A program made the position numbers and the translations under genes. From positions 1-8,410 of the forward strand of contig JAJZLX010000103.1 of assembly GCA_021850555.1 (NCBI GenBank): a DNA stretch of 8,410 nucleotides, given 5' to 3'. Numbering within the stretch: the first letter of the stretch is position 1; every line of letters starts with the position of its first letter. The notes under the pieces were generated by a model. That model worked only from the letters and a program-made list of their open reading frames with translations. It was not told where the DNA came from and searched no databases. Shown in pieces: positions 1 to 6,435 of the stretch. The stretch is from Pseudomonadota bacterium. GTDB lineage: Bacteria > Pseudomonadota > Gammaproteobacteria > Steroidobacterales > Steroidobacteraceae.

Positions 1-162
1 GCGAAGGAAGTCACGGTGAAAGCGACCCCCGCCGATGGCGGCAGGCCGATCGCCTTCAAGGCGCGCGTGCGCATCGACACGCCGAAGGAGCGCGAGTACT
101 TCCGCCACGGCGGCATCCTGCAGTTCGTGCTGCGCCAGCTCGCAGGCCCGTCCCGGTCCTGA
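1..162 (+). CDS. acnA: Aconitate hydratase A (AcnA type), C-terminal fragment
   Basis: Frame 1 is open from the window edge to TGA at 160-162, giving the last 53 residues. The segment contains RVRIDTPKEREYFRHGGIL followed by QFVLRQL, which matches the extreme C-terminus of AcnA/IRP-type aconitases (domain 4, the swivelling domain). By family knowledge the enzyme interconverts citrate and isocitrate in the cytoplasm using a [4Fe-4S] cluster. The cluster cysteines and most of the active site lie upstream of the window and cannot be checked. The gene ends 9 nt before a strong stem-loop (172-198). It could belong to the closely related AcnD/PrpD-associated aconitases, but the final block fits AcnA best. 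Confidence 0.85.
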   Translation, partial: AKEVTVKATPADGGRPIAFKARVRIDTPKEREYFRHGGILQFVLRQLAGPSRS

Positions 163-171
163 GCGGGAATC

Positions 172-198
172 GGAGCCTCGACGATTGGTCGAGGCTCC
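172..198 (+). promoter_or_regulatory. Perfect 11-bp stem-loop between acnA and the HAD gene
   Basis: GGAGCCTCGAC (172-182) and GTCGAGGCTCC (188-198) are perfect inverted repeats around a 5-nt loop, GATTG. The position just after the acnA stop suggests a transcription terminator or an mRNA-stabilising 3' hairpin. No T-run follows (the next bases are TGATGACATG), so a classical intrinsic terminator is not supported. The 3' arm holds GAGG (191-194), the only purine-rich Shine-Dalgarno candidate near the ATG at 206, so the hairpin could also limit translation of the HAD gene. The role is inferred; the repeat is read directly. Confidence 0.6.
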
Positions 199-205
199 TG
201 ATGAC

Positions 206-859
206 ATGACGCCGAAGCGCCTCGCCGTCTTCGACCTCGACGGAACCATCACACGGCACGACACCCTCGTGCGGTATGTGCTCGGCTACCTCCTGAGACG
301 GCCCTGGCGGCTGCCGCGGGCACTGCTCGTGGTGCCGGCGGCGGCCGCTTTCAGCCTGCGCCTGATCGGCCGAGGCCAGCTGAAATCCGCCCTCCTGCGC
401 GCCACCCTCGGCGGCGCGTCTCGGGCGCAGATCGAGCGCTGGACGGCCGAGTTCGTGCCTCGCGTGCTCGAGAACGGCACCTTCGCGGGTGCGCGCGAGG
501 CGATCGCCAGACATCTCAGCGAGGGCGATCATCTGGTGCTCATGAGCGCGACCGTCGACCTGTACGTGCCGGCCATCGCGCGCGCGCTCGGCTTTCACGA
601 GGCGATCTGCACCGGCGTGCGCTGGCACGGCGATCGACTGGACGGTCATCTGAGCACACCCAATCGGCGCGGCGAGGAAAAGGCTCGTTGCCTGCGCGAG
701 CTGCGGGAGCGCCATCCCGGGGAGGCCACCGCCTACGGCAACGCCGCGAGCGACCTCGCTCACCTGAGGCTCGTCGAGCATGGTGTGCTCGTCAACGGCT
801 CGGCGGCTGCGCGGCGCCAGGCCGCCCGCAGAGGGATTACCTGCACGGTATGGCGGTAG
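206..859 (+). CDS. HAD-IB family phosphatase, PgpC-like
   Basis: A 217-residue protein. The HAD catalytic motifs are all present: motif I FDLDGTI with D10 (nucleophile) and D12, motif II LMSAT with S114, motif III lysine K159 in GEEKARCL, and motif IV YGNAASD with D183. Residues about 22-55 form a hydrophobic or amphipathic cap segment (YVLGYLLRRPW, then a V/A/F-rich stretch). This resembles phosphatidylglycerophosphatase C (PgpC/YfhB), which removes phosphate from phosphatidylglycerol phosphate at the inner membrane. The substrate is not proven: related HAD-IB enzymes act on phosphoserine and other phosphomonoesters. ATG 206 puts the aspartate motif at residue 10, as is usual. An in-frame upstream extension would run over the acnA end and is unlikely. 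An ATG at 201 opens only a two-codon ORF. The stop at 859 lies 6 nt from the convergent kynA stop. Confidence 0.85.
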   Translation: MTPKRLAVFDLDGTITRHDTLVRYVLGYLLRRPWRLPRALLVVPAAAAFSLRLIGRGQLKSALLRATLGGASRAQIERWTAEFVPRVLENGTFAGAREAIARHLSEGDHLVLMSATVDLYVPAIARALGFHEAICTGVRWHGDRLDGHLSTPNRRGEEKARCLRELRERHPGEATAYGNAASDLAHLRLVEHGVLVNGSAAARRQAARRGITCTVWR

Positions 860-865
860 GACCGG

Positions 866-1723
866 TTACATCGACGTGCGCACCTGCCACAGCTCGGGAA
901 AGAATTTCAGCTCGAGCGCCTTGGCGAGGTACGACACCCCGCCCGTACCGCCGGTGCCGGGCTTGTAGCCGATGATGCGCTCCACCGTCTTCATGTGGTG
1001 GAAGCGCCAAAGCTGGAACTTGTAATCGAGGTCCACCAGACGCTCGGCGAGCTCGTACAGGTCCCAGTCCTTCTCCGCGTTGTGATACACGCCGAGCCAG
1101 GCGCCCGCGACCTGCTTGCTCGGCCGGTACGGCTCGCGAAAGTCCCGCATCACATAGTCCTCTGGAATGCCGTAGCCGCGGCGACTGAGCAGCCGCAGCG
1201 CCTCATCGTAGAGCGACGGCGCCTCGAGCGCGCGCGCGAGCCGCTCATGGATCCGCGGGTCGCGCCGGTGCACCTCGATCATCTCGGCGTTCTTGTTGCC
1301 GAGCAGGAACTCGAGCAGCCGGTACTGATAGGACTGGAAACCCGAGGAGCGCCCGAGCGCGTTGCGAAACGCCGAGTAGTCGAACGGCGTCATGGTGGAG
1401 AGCACCTCCCAGGTCGAGAGCAGCTGGGCCTGCACCCGCGAGACGCGCGTCAGGCGCTTGAATGAGGGATCGAGATCGTCCCGCCGCACGCACTCGAGCA
1501 CCCCTTCGAGCTCGTGCAGCATCAGGCGCATCCACAGCTCCGATGCCTGGTGCACGATGATGAACATCATCTCGTCGTGCTCGAAGGACAAGGGCTTCTG
1601 CGCATCGAGCACCTTGTCGAGCTGCAGGTACTCCCCGTACGAGAGCGAGGAGCCGAGGTCCCAATGGATCGCCTCGTCGGTCAGATCGACACGCTCGGAC
1701 TTCTCGTAGGGCCGCTTGCTCAT
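866..1723 (-). CDS. kynA: Tryptophan 2,3-dioxygenase
   Basis: A 285-residue cytoplasmic haem enzyme that opens the indole ring of L-tryptophan with O2 to give N-formylkynurenine, the first step of the kynurenine pathway. Conserved blocks are clear: FEHDEMMFIIVHQASELW (residues 48-64), FDYSAFR (114-120), LWRFHHMKTVERIIG (238-252) and GTGGTGGVSYL (256-266). By comparison with the Xanthomonas campestris enzyme, H58 is the active-site histidine near the substrate, H243 the axial haem ligand, Y116 and R120 substrate-binding, and T257 the ammonium-contacting threonine, all at a constant +3 offset. The start is the ATG at 1723, with GGAG about 10 nt upstream. Its ATGA overlaps the stop of the upstream metalloprotease gene, implying translational coupling. 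An in-frame 33-residue extension would lie inside that gene and looks unlike coding sequence. No kynB or kynU gene is nearby. Confidence 0.96.
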   Translation of the reverse strand: MSKRPYEKSERVDLTDEAIHWDLGSSLSYGEYLQLDKVLDAQKPLSFEHDEMMFIIVHQASELWMRLMLHELEGVLECVRRDDLDPSFKRLTRVSRVQAQLLSTWEVLSTMTPFDYSAFRNALGRSSGFQSYQYRLLEFLLGNKNAEMIEVHRRDPRIHERLARALEAPSLYDEALRLLSRRGYGIPEDYVMRDFREPYRPSKQVAGAWLGVYHNAEKDWDLYELAERLVDLDYKFQLWRFHHMKTVERIIGYKPGTGGTGGVSYLAKALELKFFPELWQVRTSM

Positions 1724-2520
1724 GCGATCTGGTCTCCGAATACCCATTGGGGCACGACCCGCCAGCCCTCGAGCAGCTGGTGATCGAGATGGCGATACTC
1801 CGGACAGTGCCGCGCCACGCACTGCCAGAACCGGCTGGAGTGATTCATGTGACGGGTGTGGGCGAGCTCATGGATCATGAGATAGCGCACCACGGGAGCC
1901 GGTTGGAAGAGCAGGCAGCAGTTGAGGCTGATCGTGCCGCGCGTCGAGCAGCTGCCCCAGCGGGTGCGCTGCCGGCGGATCACCACGCGCTCATAGTCAA
2001 AGCCGAGCTCGCGCGCACACCCCGTGAGCCAGGGCGAGAGCACCTGCCGCGCGCGCTCCATGAGCCAGCACCTGAGCACCTCGCGCACCGCCCGGCGGTC
2101 ACCGGCATCGCCCGAGAGCACCAGCAGCCCCTCGCCCCCCGGCGCGAGACTCATCCGCCCCCGACCGCCGGCGAGATGCACGCGCCACAGCTCCCGGCAG
2201 GCCGCCAACTCGATCCGCTGCGGCGGAAAGGGCGCCGGTGGTGCCGCCTTGAGGCGGGCCTCCTCGCGCTTGCGCTCGATCCAGGTGCGATGCCGCGCCA
2301 GAAAGCTCTCGATCTCCCGCGGTGAGGTTCGGGCCGGAACCACCACCTCCACCCGCCCCGTGTGAAAGACGCGCACCACCATACGTCGCGCGCGTTGGCT
2401 CTCACGCACGCTCCAGCCGGCGTCTTGCTCAGACCACAACGGCAACTGGGACGCCACACTCTCGGGAGTCAAGGGAACCGCCGCATCGATCGCAGACCCT
2501 CTCGCAGCCTGCCCGCTCAT
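1720..2520 (-). CDS. YgjP-type (DUF45) zinc metallopeptidase
   Basis: A 266-residue protein of the YgjP/WLM (DUF45) metallopeptidase family. The zinc site is plain: HELAH at residues 217-221 followed by NHSSRFW, where H227 is the likely third ligand. The family block WGSCS (188-192) lies upstream and CPEYR downstream. An N-terminal region containing RMVVRVFHTGRVEVVVP, then an Arg/Lys-rich helix (HRTWIERKREEARL), is also typical. Substrates are generally unknown. There are tandem ATGs at 2523 and 2520 without a good Shine-Dalgarno, so the start is approximate; ATG 2382 would cut into the conserved N-terminal region. The longer frame to 2796 overlaps the divergent ABC gene and is rejected. Its TGA overlaps the kynA ATG, so the two genes are probably one transcript from the 2521-2614 region. 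Confidence 0.88.
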   Translation of the reverse strand: MSGQAARGSAIDAAVPLTPESVASQLPLWSEQDAGWSVRESQRARRMVVRVFHTGRVEVVVPARTSPREIESFLARHRTWIERKREEARLKAAPPAPFPPQRIELAACRELWRVHLAGGRGRMSLAPGGEGLLVLSGDAGDRRAVREVLRCWLMERARQVLSPWLTGCARELGFDYERVVIRRQRTRWGSCSTRGTISLNCCLLFQPAPVVRYLMIHELAHTRHMNHSSRFWQCVARHCPEYRHLDHQLLEGWRVVPQWVFGDQIA

Positions 2521-2614
2521 CATACCAGGGGGTCGCCGCTTGCACCGGGAAGAGCGGCAGACGGTGCGGGCGTAATCGGCTAGGATGCGCGCTCCTGGAG
2601 CGATCAGGCATACC
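2521..2614. promoter_or_regulatory. Divergent intergenic region with a 13-bp interrupted palindrome
   Basis: About 94 bp separate the starts of the leftward metalloprotease-kynA pair and the rightward exporter operon, so both promoters should lie here or just inside the genes. CGCTCC-T-GGAGCG at 2590-2602 is a perfect 6-bp inverted repeat around one base and could be an operator. TAGGAT at 2581-2586 resembles a sigma-70 -10 box for the rightward genes, but no convincing -35 lies 16-18 nt upstream. If the ATPase starts at ATG 2585 rather than GTG 2615, the palindrome is inside its coding region. Function is inferred from position only. Confidence 0.3.
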
Positions 2615-3502
2615 GTGAGCACACCGATTCTCGAGGTCCGCGATCTCGTCAAACAGTACCCCGCTTTGACCGCTGTAAACGGCATCTCGTTCGCCGTGCC
2701 CGAGGGAAGCTGCTTCGGGCTGCTCGGCCCCAACGGCGCAGGCAAGACCACGACTGTCGAGATCATGGAGGGAATCCTCGCGCCAACCTCGGGCAAGGTG
2801 CTCTATCGCGGTGAGTCCCTCGGCGCCCGTTTCCAGGAGGAGGCCGGCATCCTCTTCCAGGAGACCGCGCTGCAGAACTTTCTGACGGTGCGCCAGAGCG
2901 TGGCGATGTTCCGAGGGCTGTATCGGCGTGGCCTCGACATCGACGAGGTCCTCAAGCTCTGCTCCCTGGAGAAGCTCGCCCACCGCGACAATCGCAAGCT
3001 CTCGGGCGGTCAGCGCCAGAGGATGCTGCTCGCCATCGCGCTGGTGAATGATCCCGCGGTGCTGTTCCTCGATGAGCCGACGACCGGGCTCGACCCGCAG
3101 GCGCGGCGCAATTTTTGGGCCCTGGTGCAGTCGATCAAGGCCCAGCGCAAGACGATCCTGCTCACCACGCACTACATGGAGGAAGCCGAAGTGCTCTGCG
3201 ACGAGATCGCCATCGTGGACCGCGGCCGCATCGTCGCCCAGGGTCCCCCGCAGCGACTGCTGAAAGAGCACTTCGCCGAGGTGCTGCTCGAGCTACCCCG
3301 CCAGGACTTCCCGCAGGCCGCCCGCCGGCTCCCGATGCAGCTCATCGAGGCGAGCGACCGTGTGGAGATCACCACGGATGATCTGGACGGGACGCTGCGC
3401 ACCCTGATCTCGGCGCACGTACCGCTGAGGAATCTGCGCATCCGGCCGCCCAACCTGGAAGACCTCTTCCTCGAGCTCACCGGTCGGGAGCTGCGCTCAT
3501 GA
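2615..3502 (+). CDS. ABC-2 type exporter, ATP-binding subunit
   Basis: A 295-residue cytoplasmic ATPase that would power the permease encoded next to it. All nucleotide-binding motifs are intact: Walker A GPNGAGKTT (38-46), Q-loop Q82 in LFQETA, signature LSGGQRQR (129-136), Walker B AVLFLDEP (148-155) with catalytic E154, and switch histidine H186 in LLTTHYMEEAE. The C-terminal 80 residues, ending in PPNLEDLFLELTGRELR, are the accessory domain (DUF4162-like) of CcmA/DrrA/NatA-type drug or lipid exporters. GTG 2615 gives the usual MSTPILEVRDL beginning with AGG at 2606-2608; an in-frame ATG at 2585 would add 10 residues. The stop overlaps the permease start (ATGA, 3499-3502). The substrate cannot be told from sequence. 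Confidence 0.93.
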   Translation: MSTPILEVRDLVKQYPALTAVNGISFAVPEGSCFGLLGPNGAGKTTTVEIMEGILAPTSGKVLYRGESLGARFQEEAGILFQETALQNFLTVRQSVAMFRGLYRRGLDIDEVLKLCSLEKLAHRDNRKLSGGQRQRMLLAIALVNDPAVLFLDEPTTGLDPQARRNFWALVQSIKAQRKTILLTTHYMEEAEVLCDEIAIVDRGRIVAQGPPQRLLKEHFAEVLLELPRQDFPQAARRLPMQLIEASDRVEITTDDLDGTLRTLISAHVPLRNLRIRPPNLEDLFLELTGRELRS

Positions 3503-4599
3503 TGCGCCGGCTGCTCGCGGTCTGGCATGCGCGCAACCTCGAATTCCTGCGCGACAGGGGCGCGCTTTTCTTCACCTTGATCCTGCCGCTGTCGATCATC
3601 ATCGGCATGGCGATCATCTTCAGCGGTCCGCCCCGGCCGCTGTTCAAGGTGGGCGTGCTGAGCGCACATCGAGCCGCCGTCTCGCTCGCTGTCGCCGCCG
3701 CTCCGCCACCTCCTCTCGCGCAACCACGCGCCTCGCACGACCCTGGGCGCGGCTCGTGCCCACCCGGCCGTTGCGCAGCGGACCCGTTCCTGCAGGAGCG
3801 CTACGTGCAGTTCATCCGCGTGGCCTCCCGAAGCAAGGGCGTACAGGATGTCAGGCACCAGAGGATCGACATGCTGTTCGCGCCCGGCGATCCGCCGCGC
3901 TACTGGGTCAACACCGACTCGCCCAAGGGCTACATCATCCAGAGGCTGCTGCTGGCCGCCGACCCTCAGGCTCAACGCGTGCAGGTGACGGGCAAGACGG
4001 TGCGCTACATCGACTGGCTCTTTCCCGGCATCCTGGCCATGAACCTCATGTTCAGCTGCCTCTTCGGCGTCGGCTACATCGTGATGAGATACCGCCAGAC
4101 CGGCTTCCTCAAGCGCCTGCACGCCACGCCGATCACCGCGCTCGAGTTCCTCGGTGCCCAGGTGCTCTCGCGCCTGAGCATCACCGTCTTCATCACCGCG
4201 GCGCTGTACATCGGGGTCGGGACCCTGATCGGCTTCCACGACAGCGGCAGCGTGCTGCTCCTGCTGCTGCTGGCCGTGCTCGGCTCGCTGTCCATGATCG
4301 CCCTCGGGCTCACGATCTCGGCGCGCTTCTCCAGCGAGGAGCTGGTAAATGGGCTGCTGAACCTGCTCACCTGGCCCATGATGCTGCTCTCGGGCGTATG
4401 GTTCTCCCTCGCCGGGTCCCCGACCTGGGTGCGGCGGGTGGCGGACGCGCTGCCGCTGACGCAGCTGCTGCACGCGGCGCGCGCGGTGATGCTCTACGGC
4501 GCCGGGTTCAGTCAGATCGCTCCCAACCTCATCTACCTGAGCGTCATCACCGTGGTGTTCCTCGCCGTTGGGGCGTGGTCGTTCAGGTGGCGCATATAG
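3499..4599 (+). CDS. ABC-2 type exporter, permease subunit
   Basis: A 366-residue inner-membrane protein with the ABC-2 layout. One N-terminal membrane segment (about 22-42) is followed by a large periplasmic loop (43-172). Five more segments lie near 173-196, 222-245, 250-273, 285-306 and 340-362. Recognisable blocks are RYWVNTDSPKGYI (134-146), DWLFPGILAMNLMFS (172-186), RYRQTGFLKRLHATP (197-211), the cytoplasmic coupling-helix region, and LLTWPMMLLSGVWFSL (289-304). It shares a 4-nt overlap with the ATPase gene and should form a 2+2 exporter with it. Oddity: codons for residues about 55-96 (3661-3786) give a Pro/Ala/Arg-rich stretch with much weaker third-position GC than the flanks. This may be an insertion, a compensated double frameshift or a sequencing error. 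The rest is intact. Confidence 0.92.
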   Translation: MMRRLLAVWHARNLEFLRDRGALFFTLILPLSIIIGMAIIFSGPPRPLFKVGVLSAHRAAVSLAVAAAPPPPLAQPRASHDPGRGSCPPGRCAADPFLQERYVQFIRVASRSKGVQDVRHQRIDMLFAPGDPPRYWVNTDSPKGYIIQRLLLAADPQAQRVQVTGKTVRYIDWLFPGILAMNLMFSCLFGVGYIVMRYRQTGFLKRLHATPITALEFLGAQVLSRLSITVFITAALYIGVGTLIGFHDSGSVLLLLLLAVLGSLSMIALGLTISARFSSEELVNGLLNLLTWPMMLLSGVWFSLAGSPTWVRRVADALPLTQLLHAARAVMLYGAGFSQIAPNLIYLSVITVVFLAVGAWSFRWRI

Positions 4600-4612
4600 A
4601 GAGAGACGGCCA

Positions 4613-5653
4613 ATGTCAGATTCCAGGGGCGTGCGATTCTTCAGCGACAACACGGCGACCGTCTGCCCGGAGATCCTCAGCGCCCTCGCCGAGGCCAATA
4701 CCGGCCTTGTGCCCGCCTACGGCGATGATCCCTGGACCCGGCGCCTGGACCGGGCGCTCGGGGAGTTCTTCGGCACCGAGGTGCGCGCCTTCCCCATCGC
4801 CACCGGGACGGCGGCCAATGCCCTGGCGCTTGCGACGCTGACGCCTCCCTATGGGGCGGTGTTCGCCCACCATGAGGCCCACATCGCCTGCGACGAGTGC
4901 GGCGCACCCGGATTCTTCACCGGCGGAGCGCAGCTCGTGCTCCTCGAGGGGCAGCAGGCCAAGCTCTCGGGCGCCACACTGACCCAGGCGCTCGAGGAGC
5001 ACCCGGTCTCTGTGCACACCGTGCAGCCCGCGGCGGTGTCGGTGAGCCAGGCGACCGAGCTCGGCGGCGCATACCGCCCGGACGAGCTCACCGTGCTCTG
5101 CGAGGTGGCTCATGCACACGGACTCAAGGTTCATATGGACGGGGCGCGCTTTGCGAATGCCCTCGCTTTTCTCGGCTGCCATCCGGGCGATGCGACCTGG
5201 CGCGCCGGGATCGACGTGCTGTCCTTCGGGGCAACCAAGAACGGCGCCTTGGCCGCCGAGGCTGTCGTGTTCTTCGACCTCCAGCTCGTGCGCGACTTCG
5301 AGCTGCGGCGCAAGCGCGCCGGCCATCTGCTGTCCAAGTCGCGGTACGTCTCGGCGCAATTGCTGGCCTACGTCGAAACGGACATCTGGCGGCGCAATGC
5401 CGAGCATGCCAATCGCCTGGCGCGACGGATCGGTGCGGCCGCCGGTGCGCGCCTGCTGCATCCGGTGGAAGCCAACGAGGTATTCGTGCGTCTTGGCGAG
5501 GCCGGCAAGGAGGCGCTGCGCTCCGCCGGCTTCGAGTTCTATGATTGGGGGGCGCCCGCCTCGGGGCTCGCACGCCTGGTCGTCTCCTGGGACCAGAGCG
5601 AGCACGAGGTCGAGGCGCTGTGTGCCTCGCTCGGCGAGTTGCCGGGCGCCTGA
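4613..5653 (+). CDS. ltaE: Low-specificity L-threonine aldolase (PLP enzyme)
   Basis: A 346-residue fold-type I PLP enzyme that cleaves L-threonine or L-allo-threonine to glycine and acetaldehyde, and can act on other beta-hydroxy amino acids. The pattern is that of the Pseudomonas-type enzyme: SDNTATVCPE (11-20), AYGDDPW (35-41), FPIATGTAANALAL (60-73), DECGAP (94-99), YRPDEL (154-159), HMDGARFANALAFLGC (174-189) with D176 binding the PLP ring nitrogen, and FGATKNG with Schiff-base lysine K209. PVEANEVFV (284-292) and SWDQSE end the C-terminal domain. Length matches the family. The ATG at 4613 is preceded by a GAGAGA purine run and begins 13 nt after the permease stop, suggesting the same transcript. 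The annotated E. coli LtaE is a more distant subtype, so the symbol is by function. Confidence 0.92.
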   Translation: MSDSRGVRFFSDNTATVCPEILSALAEANTGLVPAYGDDPWTRRLDRALGEFFGTEVRAFPIATGTAANALALATLTPPYGAVFAHHEAHIACDECGAPGFFTGGAQLVLLEGQQAKLSGATLTQALEEHPVSVHTVQPAAVSVSQATELGGAYRPDELTVLCEVAHAHGLKVHMDGARFANALAFLGCHPGDATWRAGIDVLSFGATKNGALAAEAVVFFDLQLVRDFELRRKRAGHLLSKSRYVSAQLLAYVETDIWRRNAEHANRLARRIGAAAGARLLHPVEANEVFVRLGEAGKEALRSAGFEFYDWGAPASGLARLVVSWDQSEHEVEALCASLGELPGA

Positions 5654-5671
5654 ACGATCGAGGAGTTCCCC

Positions 5672-6244
5672 ATGGCCGCAAGACAATCGCGCATGCTGCC
5701 GCTCGGCACCGCCGCTCCGGATTTCTCGCTGCCCGACACCGCGGGCAGGCTTTGGAGTCTGAAGGACTTTACCGCCCCACGGGGACTGCTGGTCGCCTTC
5801 ATCTGCAACCATTGCCCCTACGTGAAGCACATCCTGGATGGCTTTGTCGCATTCGCGCACGAGTACGGCCCGAAGGGGTTGAGTATCGTGGCGATCAATG
5901 CCAACGATGCCACCGCCCGCCCGGAGGACGGTCCGCCGAGCATGGCGAGGATCGCCGCCGCCAAGGGTTTCCCCTTCCCCTACCTGTATGACGAGAGTCA
6001 GCGCACCGCGCTCGCGTACGAGGCGATCTGCACGCCGGACTTCTTCCTGTTCGATCAGGCGCTGAAGCTCGTCTATCGCGGCCGCTTCGATGCCAGCACG
6101 CCCGGGAACGAGAAGCCCGTGACGGGGATCGAGCTGCGCACCGCGGTCGATGCGCTGCTCGCCGGCAAGCGCGTCGAGCACCAGATCGCGAGCATCGGCT
6201 GCAGCATCAAATGGAAGGCGGGTAACGCGCCCGAGTGGGCGTGA
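5672..6244 (+). CDS. Thioredoxin-fold redoxin (AhpC/TSA-like) with CNHC motif
   Basis: A 190-residue protein with a thioredoxin/peroxiredoxin fold. It begins with a redoxin-type strand block (APDFSLPDTAGRLWSL, 15-30), then the active-site motif FICNHCPYVK (43-52) with C45 and C48. The EAICTPDFFLFD segment follows (118-128) with C120 and the likely cis-proline P122. A conserved tail, SIGCSIKWK (174-182), carries C177. CNHCPYVK is characteristic of a widespread uncharacterised 'thioredoxin family protein' group; the partner and substrate are unknown. No signal peptide or anchor is visible, so it is probably cytoplasmic. A strong AGGAG (5661-5665) lies 6 nt before ATG 5672, and only 18 nt separate it from the aldolase stop, so it probably ends the exporter-aldolase transcript. 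Confidence 0.9.
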   Translation: MAARQSRMLPLGTAAPDFSLPDTAGRLWSLKDFTAPRGLLVAFICNHCPYVKHILDGFVAFAHEYGPKGLSIVAINANDATARPEDGPPSMARIAAAKGFPFPYLYDESQRTALAYEAICTPDFFLFDQALKLVYRGRFDASTPGNEKPVTGIELRTAVDALLAGKRVEHQIASIGCSIKWKAGNAPEWA

Positions 6245-6435
6245 GCTCGGGTGGCGCCACAACGACGGTTTGGCGCAGCTTCGCAGCTTCCTGCCCCGAG
6301 AAGCACATCGATCCGGGCGAGCGCGAATGAGGGGCCGTCCGGCCCGTTGAGAGCCGCGACGGCTTCCTGAAATGCCATCTCCGGCGCCGCGTGGCAAAAT
6401 TCCCGGCGCTCTCAACTCCGACACATCAACAAGCC
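6245..6435. other. Intergenic region upstream of tatD, nothing firm
   Basis: These 191 bp between the thioredoxin-fold gene and tatD hold no recognisable gene. A short GC hairpin, GGGCCG-TC-CGGCCC (6332-6345), has no T-run after it. TTGAGA (6347-6352) resembles a -35 box, but the sequence 17 nt downstream (AAATGC) is a poor -10. A promoter for tatD is expected here, but I cannot place it. An in-frame GTG at 6391 could extend tatD by 15 residues. Confidence 0.4.

Noticed and set aside
35..205. In-frame N-terminal extension of the HAD phosphatase
   Set aside because: It overlaps the aconitase C-terminus in another frame, is Ser/Arg/Ala-rich low-complexity sequence, and the HAD motif I sits at residue 10 from ATG 206 as expected.
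2524..2796. N-terminal extension of the metalloprotease frame
   Set aside because: It would run antisense through the start and Walker A region of the divergent ABC ATPase and shows no family homology; tandem ATGs at 2523/2520 are more reasonable.
3172..4698. 508-codon open frame on the minus strand
   Set aside because: It lies antisense to the ATPase, permease and aldolase genes, has low-complexity charged composition (E/H/Q/R-rich) and no recognisable domain; it is a typical shadow frame in GC-rich DNA.
6073..6378. 101-codon minus-strand frame reaching into the gap before tatD
   Set aside because: Most of it is antisense to the thioredoxin-fold gene and no motif is recognisable in the intergenic part (6245-6378).
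4616..6424. 602-codon open frame on the minus strand
   Set aside because: It is antisense to the clearly recognised threonine aldolase and thioredoxin-fold genes, and its residues resemble no family I know.
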